Shown here piece after piece: positions 11,661 to 23,194 of a stretch of 64,000 bases of DNA. The DNA is from Leptodactylus fallax. Taxonomy: Eukaryota; Chordata; Amphibia; Anura; Leptodactylidae. The stretch lies in assembly GCA_947044405.1 (NCBI GenBank), contig CAMRHE010000011.1, forward strand, positions 7,670,501 to 7,734,500. The letters run 5' to 3'. The position numbers and the translations under genes were made by a program. Every line of letters begins with the position of its first letter. The stretch's first letter is position 1. The notes under the pieces were generated by a model. The model was not told the origin of the DNA and made no database searches. It worked only from the letters and a program-made list of their open reading frames with translations.

Positions 11661-12684
11661 TTACTTATAAATATACTCAGTTAGCCTCTAAAAGGTATCA
11701 CCTGATTTCTTCACTCTTCCACTACTTTCAATGGCTAACACGGTACAACATTATACTACTAACAGCACCAAACAGGGATGTCCCCTATCCCCCTTGCTAT
11801 GCGCTATTGACATGGTCATGTCATGATTTCTCTATGTAAGAACCCTGACTTCCACGGATTAAAATACAGCCCTCTCACCCTGAAGTGCTCTGCCTTCACG
11901 GACGATGTCTTACTCTACATTTCCCATCTCTTCCTTGTACTCTCTCCAAGCAATCATGTCTTCTATTAATGTGTTTAGCTTCTTTAGTAATTATAAAATC
12001 AACGCTACCAAAAGTATGGCTCAGAACGTTTCACTACCCCCCGACACAGTGGCGGTCCTTAAAACTAACTTTACGTTTCATTGGCAACCAAAAGCCATTA
12101 AGTATTTGGGCCTGCAGATCTCAAATGTCCCTTCTGACCTTTATACTTTGAGTTATGCCCCCTTGCTCCACTATTCATCACAATCTCTAAGACTGGTCCC
12201 CTAAAAACTTTTCCTAGCTTGACCATATTAACGTCCTTGAAATGAATGTCCTTCCTCGCCTCCTCTACTTTTTCCAAACAATCCCTACCCCCCTCCTAAG
12301 TCATTTTTCCAAGAAGTTCACAAACTTTTCGTATATTTGTCTGGTCCAGCTGGAGCTCCAGGATCACTTTCTCCACTTTGACCAGGAATAAAATGGATGG
12401 CGGTCTTGCACAACATGACTGTTTGCCTACTTCATGACGGCTGCCTCGGCCTGCATACTTGATTGGCACCATAATAAATAAACTAAACTATGGGTGGAGA
12501 CGGAGAATGTGATGTTGAATCCCAATGGAAACTCTTCCCTGGGTCGCAGGACCACTTCCTACCCATTCTCTCCCATACATTGCATTCTAAGTGCTGAAAT
12601 CTTGTAAATTGTTCCTAACTAGATCTCCTCTCTTTCACCCTGGTCACATATAACTCTAACTTAACTCCCACGATCACCCTTATA

Positions 12685-14329
12685 CAGTTGTGCTAAAAAA
12701 GTTTACATACCCCGGCAGATTTTTCGTTTTTTTGGCCTTTTTTCAGAGAATATTAATGATAACCCAAAAACTTTTTCTCCACTCATGGTTAGTGGTTGGT
12801 TGAAGCCATTTATTGTCAAACTTCTGTGTTTTTCTTTTTAAATAATAATGACAACCAAAAACATCAAAATGACCCTGTTCAAAAGTTCACATACCCTAGT
12901 GATTTTGGCCTAATAACATGCCCAGAAGTTGAAACAAAGGGGTTTGAATGGCTACTAAAGGTAACATCCTCACCTGTGACCTGTTTACTTGTAATCAGTG
13001 TGTGTGCATAAAAGCTGAGTGAGTTTCTGGGATCCAGACAGACTGTTGCATCTTTCCTCCAGCCACTGATGTTTCTGGATTGTGAGTCATGGGGAAAGCA
13101 AATGAATTGTCCATGGATCTACGGGAAAAGGTAGTTGAATTGTATAAAACAGGAAAGGGATACAAAAAGATATCCAAGGAATTGATAATGCCAGTCAGCA
13201 GTGTTCAAACTGTGATTAACAAATGAAAACTCAGGGGCTCTGTAAAATCCAAACCACGGTCAGGTAGACCAACCGAAATTTTGGCTACAACTGCCTGGAA
13301 AATTGTTCGGGATGCAAAGAAAAACCCACATATAACATCAGCTGAAATATAGGACTCTCTGAAAACTATAGGTGTGGCTGTTTCAATATGCACAATAAGG
13401 AGGCACTTGAAGAAAAATTGTCTGCATGGTCGAGTTGCCAGAAGAAAGCCATTACTGTGAAAATGCCACAAAGAATCTCGCCTTCAATACACCAAACAGC
13501 ACAGAGACAAGCCTCAAAACTTCTGGAACAAGGTAATTTGGAGTGATGAGACAGAAATCAAAATTTTTGGCCACAACCAGAAACGTTACATTTGCACAGG
13601 TGTCAACGAGGCCTATGATGAAAAGAAAACTATTCCTACTGTAAAGCACGGAGGTGGAACACTAATGATGTGGGGATGTGTGAGCTGCAAAGGCACAGGA
13701 AACTTGGTCAAAGTTGAAGGAAAGATGAATGCAGCATATTATCAGCAAATACGGGAGGCAAATTTGCACTCATCAGCCAGGAAGCTGCACATGGGATGTA
13801 ATTGGACGTTCCAACTTGACAACGATCAAAAACACAAGGCCAAGTCGACCTGTCATTCGCTACAGCAGAAGAAAGTGAAGGTTCTGAAGTGGCCATCTCA
13901 GTCTCCTGACCTCAATATCATTGAGCCACTCTGGGGAGATCTCAAGCACGCAGTACATGCAAGACAGCCCAGGAATTTACAGGAACTGGAGATTTTTTGC
14001 ACAAGAAGAATGGGCAGTTTTACCATCTGAGAAAATAAAGAACCTCTTCCACAACTACCACAAAAGACTTCAAGCTGTCATTGGTGTTAGGGGGGCAATA
14101 CACAGTATTAAGAACTGGGGTATGTGAACTTTTGAACAGGGTCATTTTGATGTTTTAGGTTGTCATTATGATTTAAAAAGAGAAAACACAGAAGTTTGAC
14201 AATAAATGGCTTCAACCAACCACTAACCATGAGTGGAGAAAAAGGTTTTGTGTTATCATTCATATTCTCTGAAAAAAGGCCAAAAAAACTAAAAATCTGA
14301 CGGGGTATGTAAACTTTTTAGCACAACTG
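12685..14329 (+). mobile_element. Tc1-type DNA transposon 1, nested in the LINE
   Basis: The 1645-bp element is flanked by TA (12683-12684 and 14330-14331). It has inverted repeats of about 210 bp that begin CAGTTGTGCTAAAAAAGTTT. The repeats run from 12685 to about 12896 and from about 14118 to 14329. Long inverted repeats with inner and outer copies of a similar word (outer GTTTACATACCCC, inner GTTCACATACC) fit the IR/DR architecture of Sleeping Beauty-like Tc1 elements. It lies inside the LINE at 10490-15645. Confidence 0.9.
13089..14117 (+). pseudogene. Tc1 transposase (DD34E), broken by stops and frameshifts
   Basis: The frame starts MGKANELSMDLREK at 13089 with a paired-type helix-turn-helix (GKGYKKISKEL), followed by KPRSGRPTE, a GRPR-like linker. 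The catalytic blocks are WSDETEI (first Asp, near 13546), LDNDQKHKAK (second Asp) and [11 protein letters not shown] (Glu). A stop after VINK near 13224 and another after SAEI near 13350 break the reading frame, and the C-terminus is shifted near 13990-14030. The second box reads LDND in place of QDND. Transposase would cut the element at its inverted repeats and insert it at TA; this copy cannot make it. Confidence 0.85.
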
Positions 14330-14399
14330 TATTTCTAGGCAGACAGTCCCGCACCCCCCGCTCCACTTCCAACATATCACCACTGCCGAGGGACTCCTC

Positions 14400-15160
14400 T
14401 CTTACAAATCCTTGGTTTTTGGTCTGGGACTCCTAACACTCGCTGGCAATATATACAACTATAGCACTTCTACTCGATTAATAAGAACAGATTACACTTA
14501 CACAGAACCCTCTCCCCCTTTGAAGCCCTCTGTGTTTTCTCCCCCAAGGAGATCCATCTCCCTTCTGTATAAGCTCATTGTAAACCCCCTGAGGAGTCTC
14601 ATACCCTCTTTGTGGTGGGAGGTGGGAGGGGGAGCTAGGTCACAGGTTCTTTGCTGAGGTCTGGAGGGAAGCCTTCCACCTCAATCATAAGTTCTCTGTT
14701 TCATGTAAGCCTCAAAAGATTAATTATAAATAAAGGTCTCAGTAGTATAGGGTTCCTACAGTGGTGCATGCAGCTTTCAATGTTGTCTCAGATCTATTCT
14801 GGAGGAGCTCGCAAGCCATGGGTACAATGTTGCAAGGTTGGTGGTCCTGTGGGGTCCTCCAGGGCTTTTGGAGCACTGTCTCCAAGGTCATTCTGAAGGA
14901 GACCGGCTTCCCAATCCGAAATGACCCCAACACTTTCCTGCTTTCTTTATTGTCCACTGAGATCAAGAGGCCCTCTCGCTCCCTGGTGGACTTCACGCTG
15001 ATCACAGTAAGGTTGGTCATCCCTTGTTTGTGGAGGACACCCAGGGCATCAACCATGCTTGAGTGGTTCCAGGAGGTGTGCAGCCTTCATAGGATGGAAC
15101 TCCTCATTGCCAAACTCCAGCCTTTCTGTGAACCCCGACAGCGCACATGGCAACCATAGG
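14400..15160 (+). pseudogene. LINE ORF2 C-terminal region
   Basis: After the Tc1 insertion the LINE frame resumes with SLLYKLIVNPLRSLIPSLW (near 14568). It continues in another frame from 14761 with LQGWWSCGVLQGFWSTVSKV, RNDPNTFLL, VRLVIPCLWRTP and MLEWFQEVCSLHRMELLIA. These match the L1/Tx1 C-terminal pattern: WxCPxIxxFWxxV, then a P-FLL block, an A-R-VIPxxWK block and a W--EV----MEEL block. Several frame changes and a stop-rich stretch near 14655-14760 separate the pieces. Function of this region is poorly known; it is diagnostic for family membership. Confidence 0.7.
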
Positions 15161-15645
15161 TAGCTTTTCAATATTCTGCTGACTTTACCACTTATAGACA
15201 GAGGTGACTGCTATCTCTCTCCGCATGACCCGCTAGGGACTTCCCCTACCCCACCTCTCTTACTTCCTCCACTAGCTCCATCCCTTGGCCCCAGTTACTT
15301 CCCTTCTACTCTCCTCAAACCCCTCCCTTCTTTGATTTTATTTACCACACACTACACTGGTTTTTGCTGTGTTTATGTGAATACCCAGCAATATTTTTCC
15401 ATCTTGGCCTTAACAATGGGTCTACCTACTGTACCTATCTCAGTGCATTGTTTCGCAATGCTGGAGCTACTCTGTACCTACTATGATAGGTCTTCCAATT
15501 TGATCAATGACATTATGCACCACTTGATATTTCTTGCCTTATTTTATTACAATGTAATAAATAAAGAATGTTAATAAGACATCAGCAGTAAAGTTATCCA
15601 GAAAATAAAAATGATATAATACAAAAAAAAAAAAAAAAAAAGAAG
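15161..15645 (+). other. LINE 3' untranslated region and poly-A tail
   Basis: Pyrimidine-rich tail with AATAAA-like words near 15558 and an A tract from 15622. Its end meets the right copy of the 13-bp target duplication. Confidence 0.6.
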
Positions 15646-15658
15646 AAAAACCTTATTC

Positions 15659-16010
15659 GGAAAGCTTATTCTATTTTTGTTAATTCTGTTAACTAATTTG
15701 TCATCTGGTCATGTTCCTGAACACTCATGGCTCTACAAGAGTAAATTTTCAAGACCACAGACTGGACAGCTAGTCACAGTTATAGCGGTTGCACTACGTT
15801 TTGAATTATCTCCTATCAATAGGATAAGGGATACTTTAATAATTGGTGGGGTGCAACTACCAAGACACCCACTGAACTTGAGAAAGGGGGCCCAGATCCG
15901 CCTAAAAGAGTGGCAGGTCCAGCATGTTCCCTACAGAAGCTTTGGAAATAGCAGAGCGCTGTACTTCAAAACTTCAAATTTGGATAACATCAAAACTTGA
16001 TACAACTCCT
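15659..16010. other. Unassigned DNA, possible MITE remnant
   Basis: Contains a self-complementary word pair near 15809-15832 (TATCTCCTATC... and GGATAAGGGATA) of the kind seen in T2 MITEs, but no terminal TTAAAGG was found. No gene. Confidence 0.35.
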
Positions 16011-16558
16011 TTAAAGGGATTGTATCATTGGGAAACCTATTTTTCACTAACACAACATGAGAATAGCGTTTAGAAAGAATATTCTTCTCCTACCTTTATT
16101 TTTCTGCTCCACGCAGCTGTTTCTGAGAATTTTCATTTTTCTTCTTTATGCAAATGAGTCTTCAGAAAGCACAGGGGGTGTTCCCTGTGCTCAAAGAAGA
16201 TGCTCTTCCAAAGATCCAGCGCCACCTCTCTCGTCTCCTGCTGACGCCTCTCCGCCGCGTCATCAGCTCTGCCAATTCGCGTTGGACAGAGCCGACTGCG
16301 CTTGTCCCACTGGCCATTTTCATGTGGATTTGGATTCCGAACAGAGGCTCGGTGGCTGATGATGCCGCGGAGAGGCGTCAGCAGAAGAAGAGAGAGGCCG
16401 AACTGAAGACTCATTTGCATAAAGAAGAAAAACGAAAATTCTCAGAAACGGCTGCGCGGAGCAGAAAAATAAAGGTAGGAGAAGAATAGTCTTTCTAAAG
16501 GCTATTCCGACGTGGTGTTAGTGAAAAAAATGGTTTCCCAATGATAGAGTCCCTTTAA
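16011..16558. mobile_element. Palindromic T2-type MITE
   Basis: The element runs from TTAAAGGG (16011) to CCCTTTAA (16558). Its arms are inverted copies for about 250 bp. Examples are TCATTGGGAAACC and GGTTTCCCAATGA, and ATGCAAATGAGTCTTC and GAAGACTCATTTGCAT. TTAA at each end fits the T2 target duplication. The overlapping open frames on both strands (16057-16489) are products of the palindrome. The right TTAA (16555-16558) is also the left TTAA of the next repeat. Confidence 0.8.
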
Positions 16559-19230
16559 CCCCTTAACGACCTTGGATGTACTATTACGTCCTGAGTGCAA
16601 GGTACTTCGCACACCAGGGCGTAATACTACGCTCGAGGCCAACCGCCTGCTCGCTATCTGGGCCTTCCCTTTGACCCCAGGCTGCCTGGAGTCCCCGTTA
16701 CTGGTTACTAATGCTCACTACACCCCTTGATAAATTCTTTAAGGGTTGCAGTTTTCAAAATGGGGTCATTCCCTAGGGGATTCCACTTTACTGGTACTTT
16801 ACAGGTTCTGAAAACATGAAATGTCGTCCAGATCCCAAACATCTAAATCTGCGCTCCAAAAGCCACATAGTGCTCCTTCCCTTCTGTGCCCTGCTGTGTG
16901 CCCAAACTGCAGTTTATGCCCACATGTATGATACTGGTGTACCCAGGATAACGTATTTAATGTCATATGTGGGTATAAATGGCTGTTTGGGCACAGAAGG
17001 GAAGTAGCGCTATTTGGTTTTTGGAGTACAGATTGAACGGTTTGGTTTTTGGACGCCATTACACTTTTTCACAGCTGAAACACCAGTAAAGTGGTATCCC
17101 CTGACATGTCACCCCCTTTTGGAAACTGAACCCCTGAAGGATTTTATCCATGGGTACAGTGAGCATTTTTAATCCCCAAGTGGTGCATTAATTAATTTTC
17201 CAGAAATTAATACACAGCTGATGGTGAAAGGTGAAAATTACATTTTTTCCAGGAATACATCATTTCAGTGTGTAATATGTTGTGCCCGACTTGTATCACA
17301 GACGAATGCTCCAAAAGCTGGTGTGCCCGGCATCCCTGCTTAACAGTTTTTGGAGTGTGTGTCTGCTGACAAAAGCTGGGTACAACATGTCGGGCACTAA
17401 AAGCGTGTATCTATGGAAAAATGTCATTTTTAACTTTTCATTATCAGGTGCACATTCATTTCTGGAAATTAAATTAATGCAACACTTAAGGGTTAATAAT
17501 GCTCGCTACCCCACTTGATAAATCCCTTGAAGTGTAGTTTCGAAAATGGGGTGACATGTCTGCGGATTCCACTTTACTGGCAATTCAGGGGCTCTGCAAA
17601 AGTGGCATGGTGTCCAAAAACCAAACTGTGCTCCAAAAACCAAAATAGTGCTCCTTCCCTTTTGTGCCCGGCTGTGCCAAAACAGCAGTTTATACCCACA
17701 TATGGCATTAAGTATGTTATCGTGGGTACACTAGTGTCATATATGTGGGCATAAACTACCATTTGGGCACAGAGCAGGGGGCAGATGTGAAGGAGTGCTA
17801 TGTGCTTTTGTAGCGCAGATTTAGATTGTCGGTTTTTGAACGCCATGTCACATTTGCAGAGACCCTAAAATTGCCCCTACAAAATGGGGTCACTCCTTGG
17901 GGAATTCCAGTTTACTGGCACTTCCAGGGATCTGCAAAAACATGGCGTCCAGAAAGTCCCTCTAAATCTATACTCCAAAAGCTAAAAAAACACAGTGCTC
18001 CTTCCCTTCTGAGCGCTGCTGTGTGCCCAAGCAGCAGTTTATACCCAAATAAATATTTTTTTGTCCCCGGGATAGCCCACTTTAGTTTTAGGAGTGCATG
18101 TTTCTGATGCCACAAAGTGGCCGCAATGTATTAGGCACTGAAAATGAATATTTCTTTAAAAACTTTAATTTTCACTTTGTACATTAATTCTTGGGAAGTA
18201 TTTTTAGGCTCAAAATTATAATACCCCTTGATACATTCTTTTAGGGGTGTAGTTTCCAAAATGGGGTCACTTTTGAGAGGTTTCCTTTGTATTGGTATTT
18301 TAGGGGCTCTGCAAATGCGACATGGCACCTGAAAACTATTCCAGCCACTTCTGCCCTCCAAAAGCCACATAGCGCTCTTTCCTTTCTGAGCCCCACCATG
18401 TACCCATACAGCAGATTACAACCACATATGGGGCATTTTTGTGTTCAGAAGAAATTGTGTAACAAACTGTGGGGTGTTTTTTCTTCTCTAAACGCTTGCA
18501 AAAATTAAAAATATGTCGCTAAATGGACGGTTTATTGGGAAAAAAAAAGTAATTTTTCATTTTTACGTCCCAAAGTCAATAAAATCTGTGAAACAGCTGT
18601 GAGGTCAAAATGCTCACGATACACCTAGATAAATTCTATGAGGGGGTGTAGTTTCCAAAATGGGGTCACTTTTTGGGAGTTTCCATTGTATTGGTACTTT
18701 AGGGGCTCTGCAAATGCAACATGGCACCCGAAAACTATTTCAGCAAGATCTGCTCTCCAAAAGCTAAATAGTGCTCTTTCCATTTTGAGCCCTGCCATGT
18801 ACCCAAACAGCAGATTACAACCACATATGGGGCATTTCTGTGTTCAGGAAAAATTGCATAACAAACTGTGAGATGCATTTTCTCTTTTAACCCTTTGTGA
18901 ATGTGTTAATTTTAGGGCTAAATTAAGAGATTAGTGGAAAAAAATGAAATGTCTAAATTTCACCTCCATATTGTTTTAATTCCAGTGAAATGCTTAAAGG
19001 GTTAACAAACTTCCCAAATGCTATTTTGAATTATTTGAGGGGTGCAGATTTGAAAATGGGGTGACTTATGTGGGTTTCTAATATATAGGCCTTTCTAATC
19101 CCTTTTAGAACTGAAGTGGTCCCTAAAAAATGAGTTTGGGAAATTTTCTTGTAAATCTGGAAAATCGTTGTTATACTTGTAAGCCTTCTAACGTCCAAAA
19201 TAAATGAAATGACGATTAAAAGATGATGCC
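16555..19230 (+). repeat. Long TTAA-ended repeat (TTAACCCCTTA family), copy 1
   Basis: Starts TTAACCCCTTAACGACC and contains a quasi-periodic block, GTAGTTTCCAAAATGGGGTCAC with variants, near 16755, 17541, 17880, 18253, 18653 and 19050. Spacing is about 340-400 bp, once double that. The same sequence recurs at 56098-61199 and, inverted, at 24906-27402. No long open frame with a domain was found, so it appears non-autonomous. TTAA ends suggest piggyBac-like or Kolobok-like mobilisation; this is inference. The right end is missing: similarity stops near 19230. Confidence 0.65.
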
Positions 19231-19790
19231 GATATATGGGCATCATATGATATGTCAGTCTTGGAAAAGGTGCACGCCACCTTCGACAAATAGAGAAACA
19301 AGGACAATATATGGTTTTCACAGCCCAATGGGTCAATGTTTAGTGCAGCAGCGGCCACAGTCCAGAAATGCAACAATGCTAGGCGCTAGTTCTAATCCAT
19401 TTGTGTATGCTCACTTCTAAAGCCATGAAGGACCCAATGGAGGAAAACTCTCCCTTGGATACAGAGGGCCCTTGATATGTCACACGCACTGCCAAGGGAG
19501 GAGACTGACCCTTATTTCTTCCAAAATGATGATGATGAAGATGACGACGACCACACTGGCGAAATACACTAACCATGGCAGACCCCTGGATCCATGCACA
19601 CACTGACAAGCATGGCAGGCTGTAAGCCCTGCTGCTTACACAGTGACTAGCATACTATTACCATCAAGCTGAAAGATGAGCACTGAATGGCAGTGATCTT
19701 AGACCACTCTATAAAGACAAAATGGGGGAATTCTTCCCTGCTTAGGAAAGGAAAGATAAATTAATTTGTGTAGTGTTTTAAGTGTTAAAA
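19231..19790. other. Unassigned DNA with an acidic-coding GAT/GAC run
   Basis: Near 19525-19553 there is a run of GATGATGATGAAGATGACGA type. The surroundings have balanced composition and look cDNA-like, but no open frame or domain could be named. No repeat partner was found in this window. Confidence 0.3.
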
Positions 19791-19874
19791 TGTGTTAAAG
19801 TGACTGGCAGCACAGTGTATTGTTAAACTTAGAGTTTATATCCACTGCTTATTATCCGTTTTTCCATAGACATA

Positions 19875-21410
19875 CAGTGGGGAAAAAAAGTATTTATTCA
19901 GCCACCAATTGTGCAAGTTCTCCCACTTAAAAAGATGAGCGAGGCCTGTAATTGACATCATAGGTAGACCTCAACTATGAGAGACAAAATGAGAAAGCAA
20001 ATCCAGAAAATCACATTGTCTAATTTTTAAATAATTTATTTGCAAATTATGGTGGAAAATAAGTATTTGGTCAATAACAAAAGTTCATCTCAATACTTTG
20101 TTATATATCCTTTGTTGCGAATGACAGAGGTCAAACATTTTCTGTAAGTCTTCACAAGGTTGGTACACATTGTTGCTGGTATGTTGGCCCATTCCTCCAT
20201 GCAGATCTCCTCTAGAGCAGTGATGTTTTGGGGCTGTCGCTGGGCAATAAGGACTTTCAACTCCCTCCAAAGGTTTTCTATGGGGTTGAGATCTGGAGAC
20301 TGGCTAGGCCACTCCAGGACCTTGAAATGCTTCTTATGAAGCGTTTAATCTTCAATGCCCTTGCTGATGGAAGGTTTGCATTCAAAATCTCACAATACAT
20401 GGCCCCATTCATTCTTTCATGTACACGGATCAGTCGTCTTGGTCCCTTTGCAGAGAAACAGCCCCAAAAGCATGATGTTGCCACCCCCATGCTTCACAGT
20501 AGGTATGGTGTTCTTTGGATGCAACTCAGCATTCACTCTCCTCCAAACACGACGAGTTGTGTTTCTACCAAACAGTTCTACTTTGGTTTCATCTGACCAT
20601 ATGATATTCTCCCAATACTCTTCTGGAACATCCAAATGTTCTCTAGCAAACTTCAGACGGGCCCGGATATGTAGTGGCTTAAGCAGGGGGACACGTCTGG
20701 CACTGCAGGATCTGAGTCCCAGGATCTGTGTTACTGATGAAAGCCTTTGTTATGTTAGTCCCAGCTTTCTGCAGGTCATTCACTAGGTCCCCCCATGTGG
20801 TTCTGGGATTTTTGCTCACTGTTCTTGTGATCATTTTGACCCCACGGGGTGAGATCTTGCGTGGAGCCCCTGATCGAGGGAGATTATCAATGGTCTTGTA
20901 TGTCTTCCATTTTCTAATTATTGCTCCCACAGTTGATTTCTTCACACCAAGCTGCTTGCCTATTGCAGATTCAGTCTTCCCAGCCTGGTGCAGGTCTACA
21001 ATTTTGTTTCTGGTGTCCTTCCACAGCAATTTGGTCTTCACCATAGTGAAGTTTGGAGTGTGACTGTTTGAGGTTGTGGACAGGTGTCTATTATACTGAT
21101 AACAATGTCAAACAGGTGCCATTACTACAGGTAATGAGTGGAGGACAGAGGAGCCTCTTAAAGAAGAAGTTACAGGTCTGTGAGAGCCAGAAATCTTGCT
21201 TGTTTGTAGGTGACCAAATACTTATTTTCCATCATAATTTGAAAATAAATTCTTAAAAAATCAGACAATGTGATTTTCTAGATATGTTTTCTCATTTTGT
21301 CTCTCATAGTTGAGGTTTACCTATGATGTCAATTACAGGTCTTTCTCATCTTTTTAAGTGGTAGAACTTGCACAGTTGGTGGCTGACTAAATACTTTTTT
21401 TTCCCCACTG
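19875..21410 (-). mobile_element. Tc1-type DNA transposon 2
   Basis: The element is 1536 bp, flanked by TA (19873-19874 and 21411-21412). Terminal inverted repeats begin CAGTGGGGAAAAAAAGTATT, and each arm shows an inner copy of a similar word (AATAAGTATTTGGTCA near 20058). The arms are about 190-200 bp. The transposase lies on the minus strand. The insertion splits R-A copy 2 at the sequence CCATAGACATA. Confidence 0.9.
20075..21044 (-). pseudogene. Tc1 transposase (DD34E), frameshifted
   Basis: The minus-strand frame starts [20 protein letters not shown] at 21044. A paired-type DNA-binding domain follows ([18 protein letters not shown]) and then [12 protein letters not shown] as the linker. 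The frame breaks near 20700. It resumes in other frames with WENIIWSDETKVELFG (first catalytic Asp, near 20600) and [10 protein letters not shown]. Residues like [11 protein letters not shown] near 20300 are the frameshifted SPDL region. The C-terminal part ends near 20075. The second Asp and the Glu fall in damaged sequence. At least three frame changes make it inactive. Confidence 0.8.
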
Positions 21411-21604
21411 TACATGTCACTTTCACTTTGACATAACTTTGGCTGTATTGCCTTAGAGAGCTAGAAATTGGAAAGATAAGTTCCTCGGAGCTGTGAGAGT
21501 GTTATACATTATGTTTTAATAAAATTTAAGGTGCGGTTCATACCAAACTCTTTCAACCTGAAACAAATCGGGGAACTGAGCCACCTGAGCCCAAAGCAAA
21601 TCTT

Positions 21605-23194
21605 TTAACTTTGAAATGTTTTATTGACAATTTTTACAATAGAGATACAAACTTAAAACATAAAACCATTATAAAATATAGTGCAATGCAATAAAACAAC
21701 ATAGATGCTTTTGAAGTCTGTGAAAGCCCCGGACCATTGGGGCTTTCACAGAATTGATGAACCTAAAACATTACAAAGGTCAAATAAAAAAAATGAAAAT
21801 CAGTAACTAAAGAGAGATAAAACTAACGAGAAATGGTCAATGTGTTACGTGAAAAAAGGATAAGTAGACTGAGTACAAAAATAATACAGTATAAATGGTG
21901 GTCAGCACAGCAGTAGAACATAGGGCAACAAGTCCAAGAGTGCGAAAGTAGTAGAACAATGTTGAATCATGGGGCTAGAGAAACAGCCAGTCTATGGGTA
22001 AACCAAGGACTCCAATTCCTGTCAAAGTGAACGTCACCAAAGACTCCATGAGATAATATCTTCTCATATTGAAACGTTTGATGTAGCATATCCGTCAAAG
22101 TGGAGATAGTTGGAATGTTAAGGGATTTCCAAAGTCTGAGAAGGGCTAGAGTGGCCGACATGAGTGTGAGGCCTATAAATGTCCTGAAGGCCAGAGATTA
22201 TGTGTGAATGTTCAAAAAGAGTAGTGCCAATTCCGGAGACGGCAGAATCATAAAGCTTATAACTGAAGAGAGCCAGAGGAATACGTCTCGACAACATTGC
22301 AGTCGAGGGCATGACCAAAAGATGGGATAAAGATCTGTGTGCAGAACAGCCTCTCCAACATTTCCCCGATGAGTGAGGATACATTCTTTGCAATTTCTCA
22401 GGCGTGTAGTACCAGTGGAGTAGATCCTTCACAGTAGTTTCATAATGTGTGACACATCTGAAAGTCTTTTTGGTGAAATCTAGTGCTCTTTTCCATTGGG
22501 CAGGGGAAAAGGATTTTCCAAGGGATATTTCACAGCTATGGATCGGAGCTGTCTTAACAAAGGAGTCTCTGTGTCCCTTCATATGGTAGATGGAACTGAG
22601 GATTTTAATGGACTTGTTCTGGAGTTGCAAGTTATGTAAGAGACTTTTGTTGTATAGGATCTCGGTGTTATTGGAGGTAACGAGGAAATGTTGGATCCTA
22701 AGATACGTGAATAAGCTGTTGGTAGAGAGAGCAAAATGGTCCTGCAAATGTCCAAAAGGAAGTATGTTGCCCTCTTTCAAAAGATGTGATACATGGGATA
22801 TACCATCGATTTTCAATGTGGAAAGACCCAGATCTGGGATGTATAGTTCGAGGAGCTCAAGGAGAGGTTCAGGGGGAGTTTCTTCCCTGTAAGTTTATGA
22901 GTTTGTTTCCAGATATTTGTAAAATGGGACAGAATGAGAGAAAGAGCTACTTATCCTCAGGATGTAGGAGAGAGTAGTAGAGCCAAGCACTAAGATTATG
23001 TTTAAGAATGAGGTGGGTTTCAAGCTGAATCCAAGTTTTGTCTTCCGTGGCGTTCCACCAATCTCTGAAAGTGGACAGATGTGAGGCCACATAATAGTCG
23101 TGGGTGTTTGAGATTCCCAGGTCTCCTAGCCCCTTCCACCGATGAAGAATGGAAGAAGATAGCCTAGGCTCTTTACAGTTCCAGAGGAATTTAT
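21605..23194 (-). mobile_element. L1/Tx1-type LINE, 5'-truncated, with a 19-bp target duplication
   Basis: The duplication TGAGCCCAAAGCAAATCTT (21586-21604) recurs at 23195-23213 with one mismatch. On the minus strand the element keeps only the last part of ORF2 and a 3' tail (about 22000 down to 21605). The duplicated target is R-A sequence, since R-A resumes directly after 23213. Orientation, 5' truncation and a long duplication fit LINE retrotransposition. Confidence 0.85.
22118..23194 (-). pseudogene. LINE ORF2 C-terminal region
   Basis: From 23194 the minus strand reads LNKFLWNCKEPRLSSSIL, then GLGDLGISNTHDYYVASHL. These match the NKFLWxxKKPRL and GGLGLPNxxxYYxAAxL blocks that follow the RT thumb in L1/Tx1 ORF2. 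After a frame change near 22900, the frame at 22816-22118 gives LLHWYYTPEKLQRMYP and KCWRGCSAHRSLSHLLVM. These match the RWYxTPxxLxxxxP and CWRC-GTLxHxxW blocks. The second cysteine pair is disturbed. It is a dead, truncated copy with no RT catalytic site. Confidence 0.8.

Larger units (their letters stand above)
10775..11759 (+). mobile_element. Penelope-like element copy 2, nested in the LINE
   Basis: This copy is very close to 1655-2600 of copy 1 and extends about 40 bp further at the 3' end. It is flanked by a 9-bp duplication TAACAGCAC at 10766-10774 and 11760-11768. It retains only the endonuclease part and the tail, so it is strongly 5'-truncated. Its presence inside the LINE shows it inserted later. 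The close match to copy 1 suggests relatively recent activity of the family. Confidence 0.85.
10490..12250 (+). pseudogene. LINE ORF2 reverse transcriptase, split by a PLE
   Basis: The left part (10490-10765) reads through VGFIPTREACDN and then AIDRVDWVFLEAAL, matching the DQ-GFIPxREAxDN and AFDRVDWxFL blocks of L1/Tx1 RTs. After the PLE (from 11760) come KQGCPLSPLLCAI, SAFTDDVLLY (catalytic box, FTDD in place of the usual YADD/FADD), YKINATKS and IKYLGLQIS. These cover RT motifs from the fingers to the thumb. In-frame stops (for example after EAALL and in DMVMS) and frame changes show it is inactive. The product would copy LINE RNA at the nick made by the endonuclease. Confidence 0.8.
10490..15645 (+). 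mobile_element. L1/Tx1-type LINE, 5'-truncated in the RT domain, with two nested insertions
   Basis: The element begins inside the RT domain (residues like SQVGFIPTREACDN) and ends in a poly-A tail at 15622-15645. A 13-bp direct repeat AAAAACCTTATTC lies at 10477-10489 and 15646-15658 and is the target duplication. The coding sequence is interrupted at 10775-11759 by a PLE and at 12685-14329 by a Tc1 element. Removing both restores one continuous, though stop-ridden, LINE order of RT, connector, C-terminal domain and 3' tail. 5' truncation, poly-A and a duplication of this length are standard for target-primed reverse transcription. Confidence 0.85.

Noticed and set aside
16057..16489. Overlapping open frames on both strands
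   Set aside because: They come from the arms of a palindromic MITE and resemble each other for that reason.
17826..18508. Several 70-90 residue open frames with similar peptides
   Set aside because: They are in the periodic long TTAA repeat, change frame between units and show no domain.
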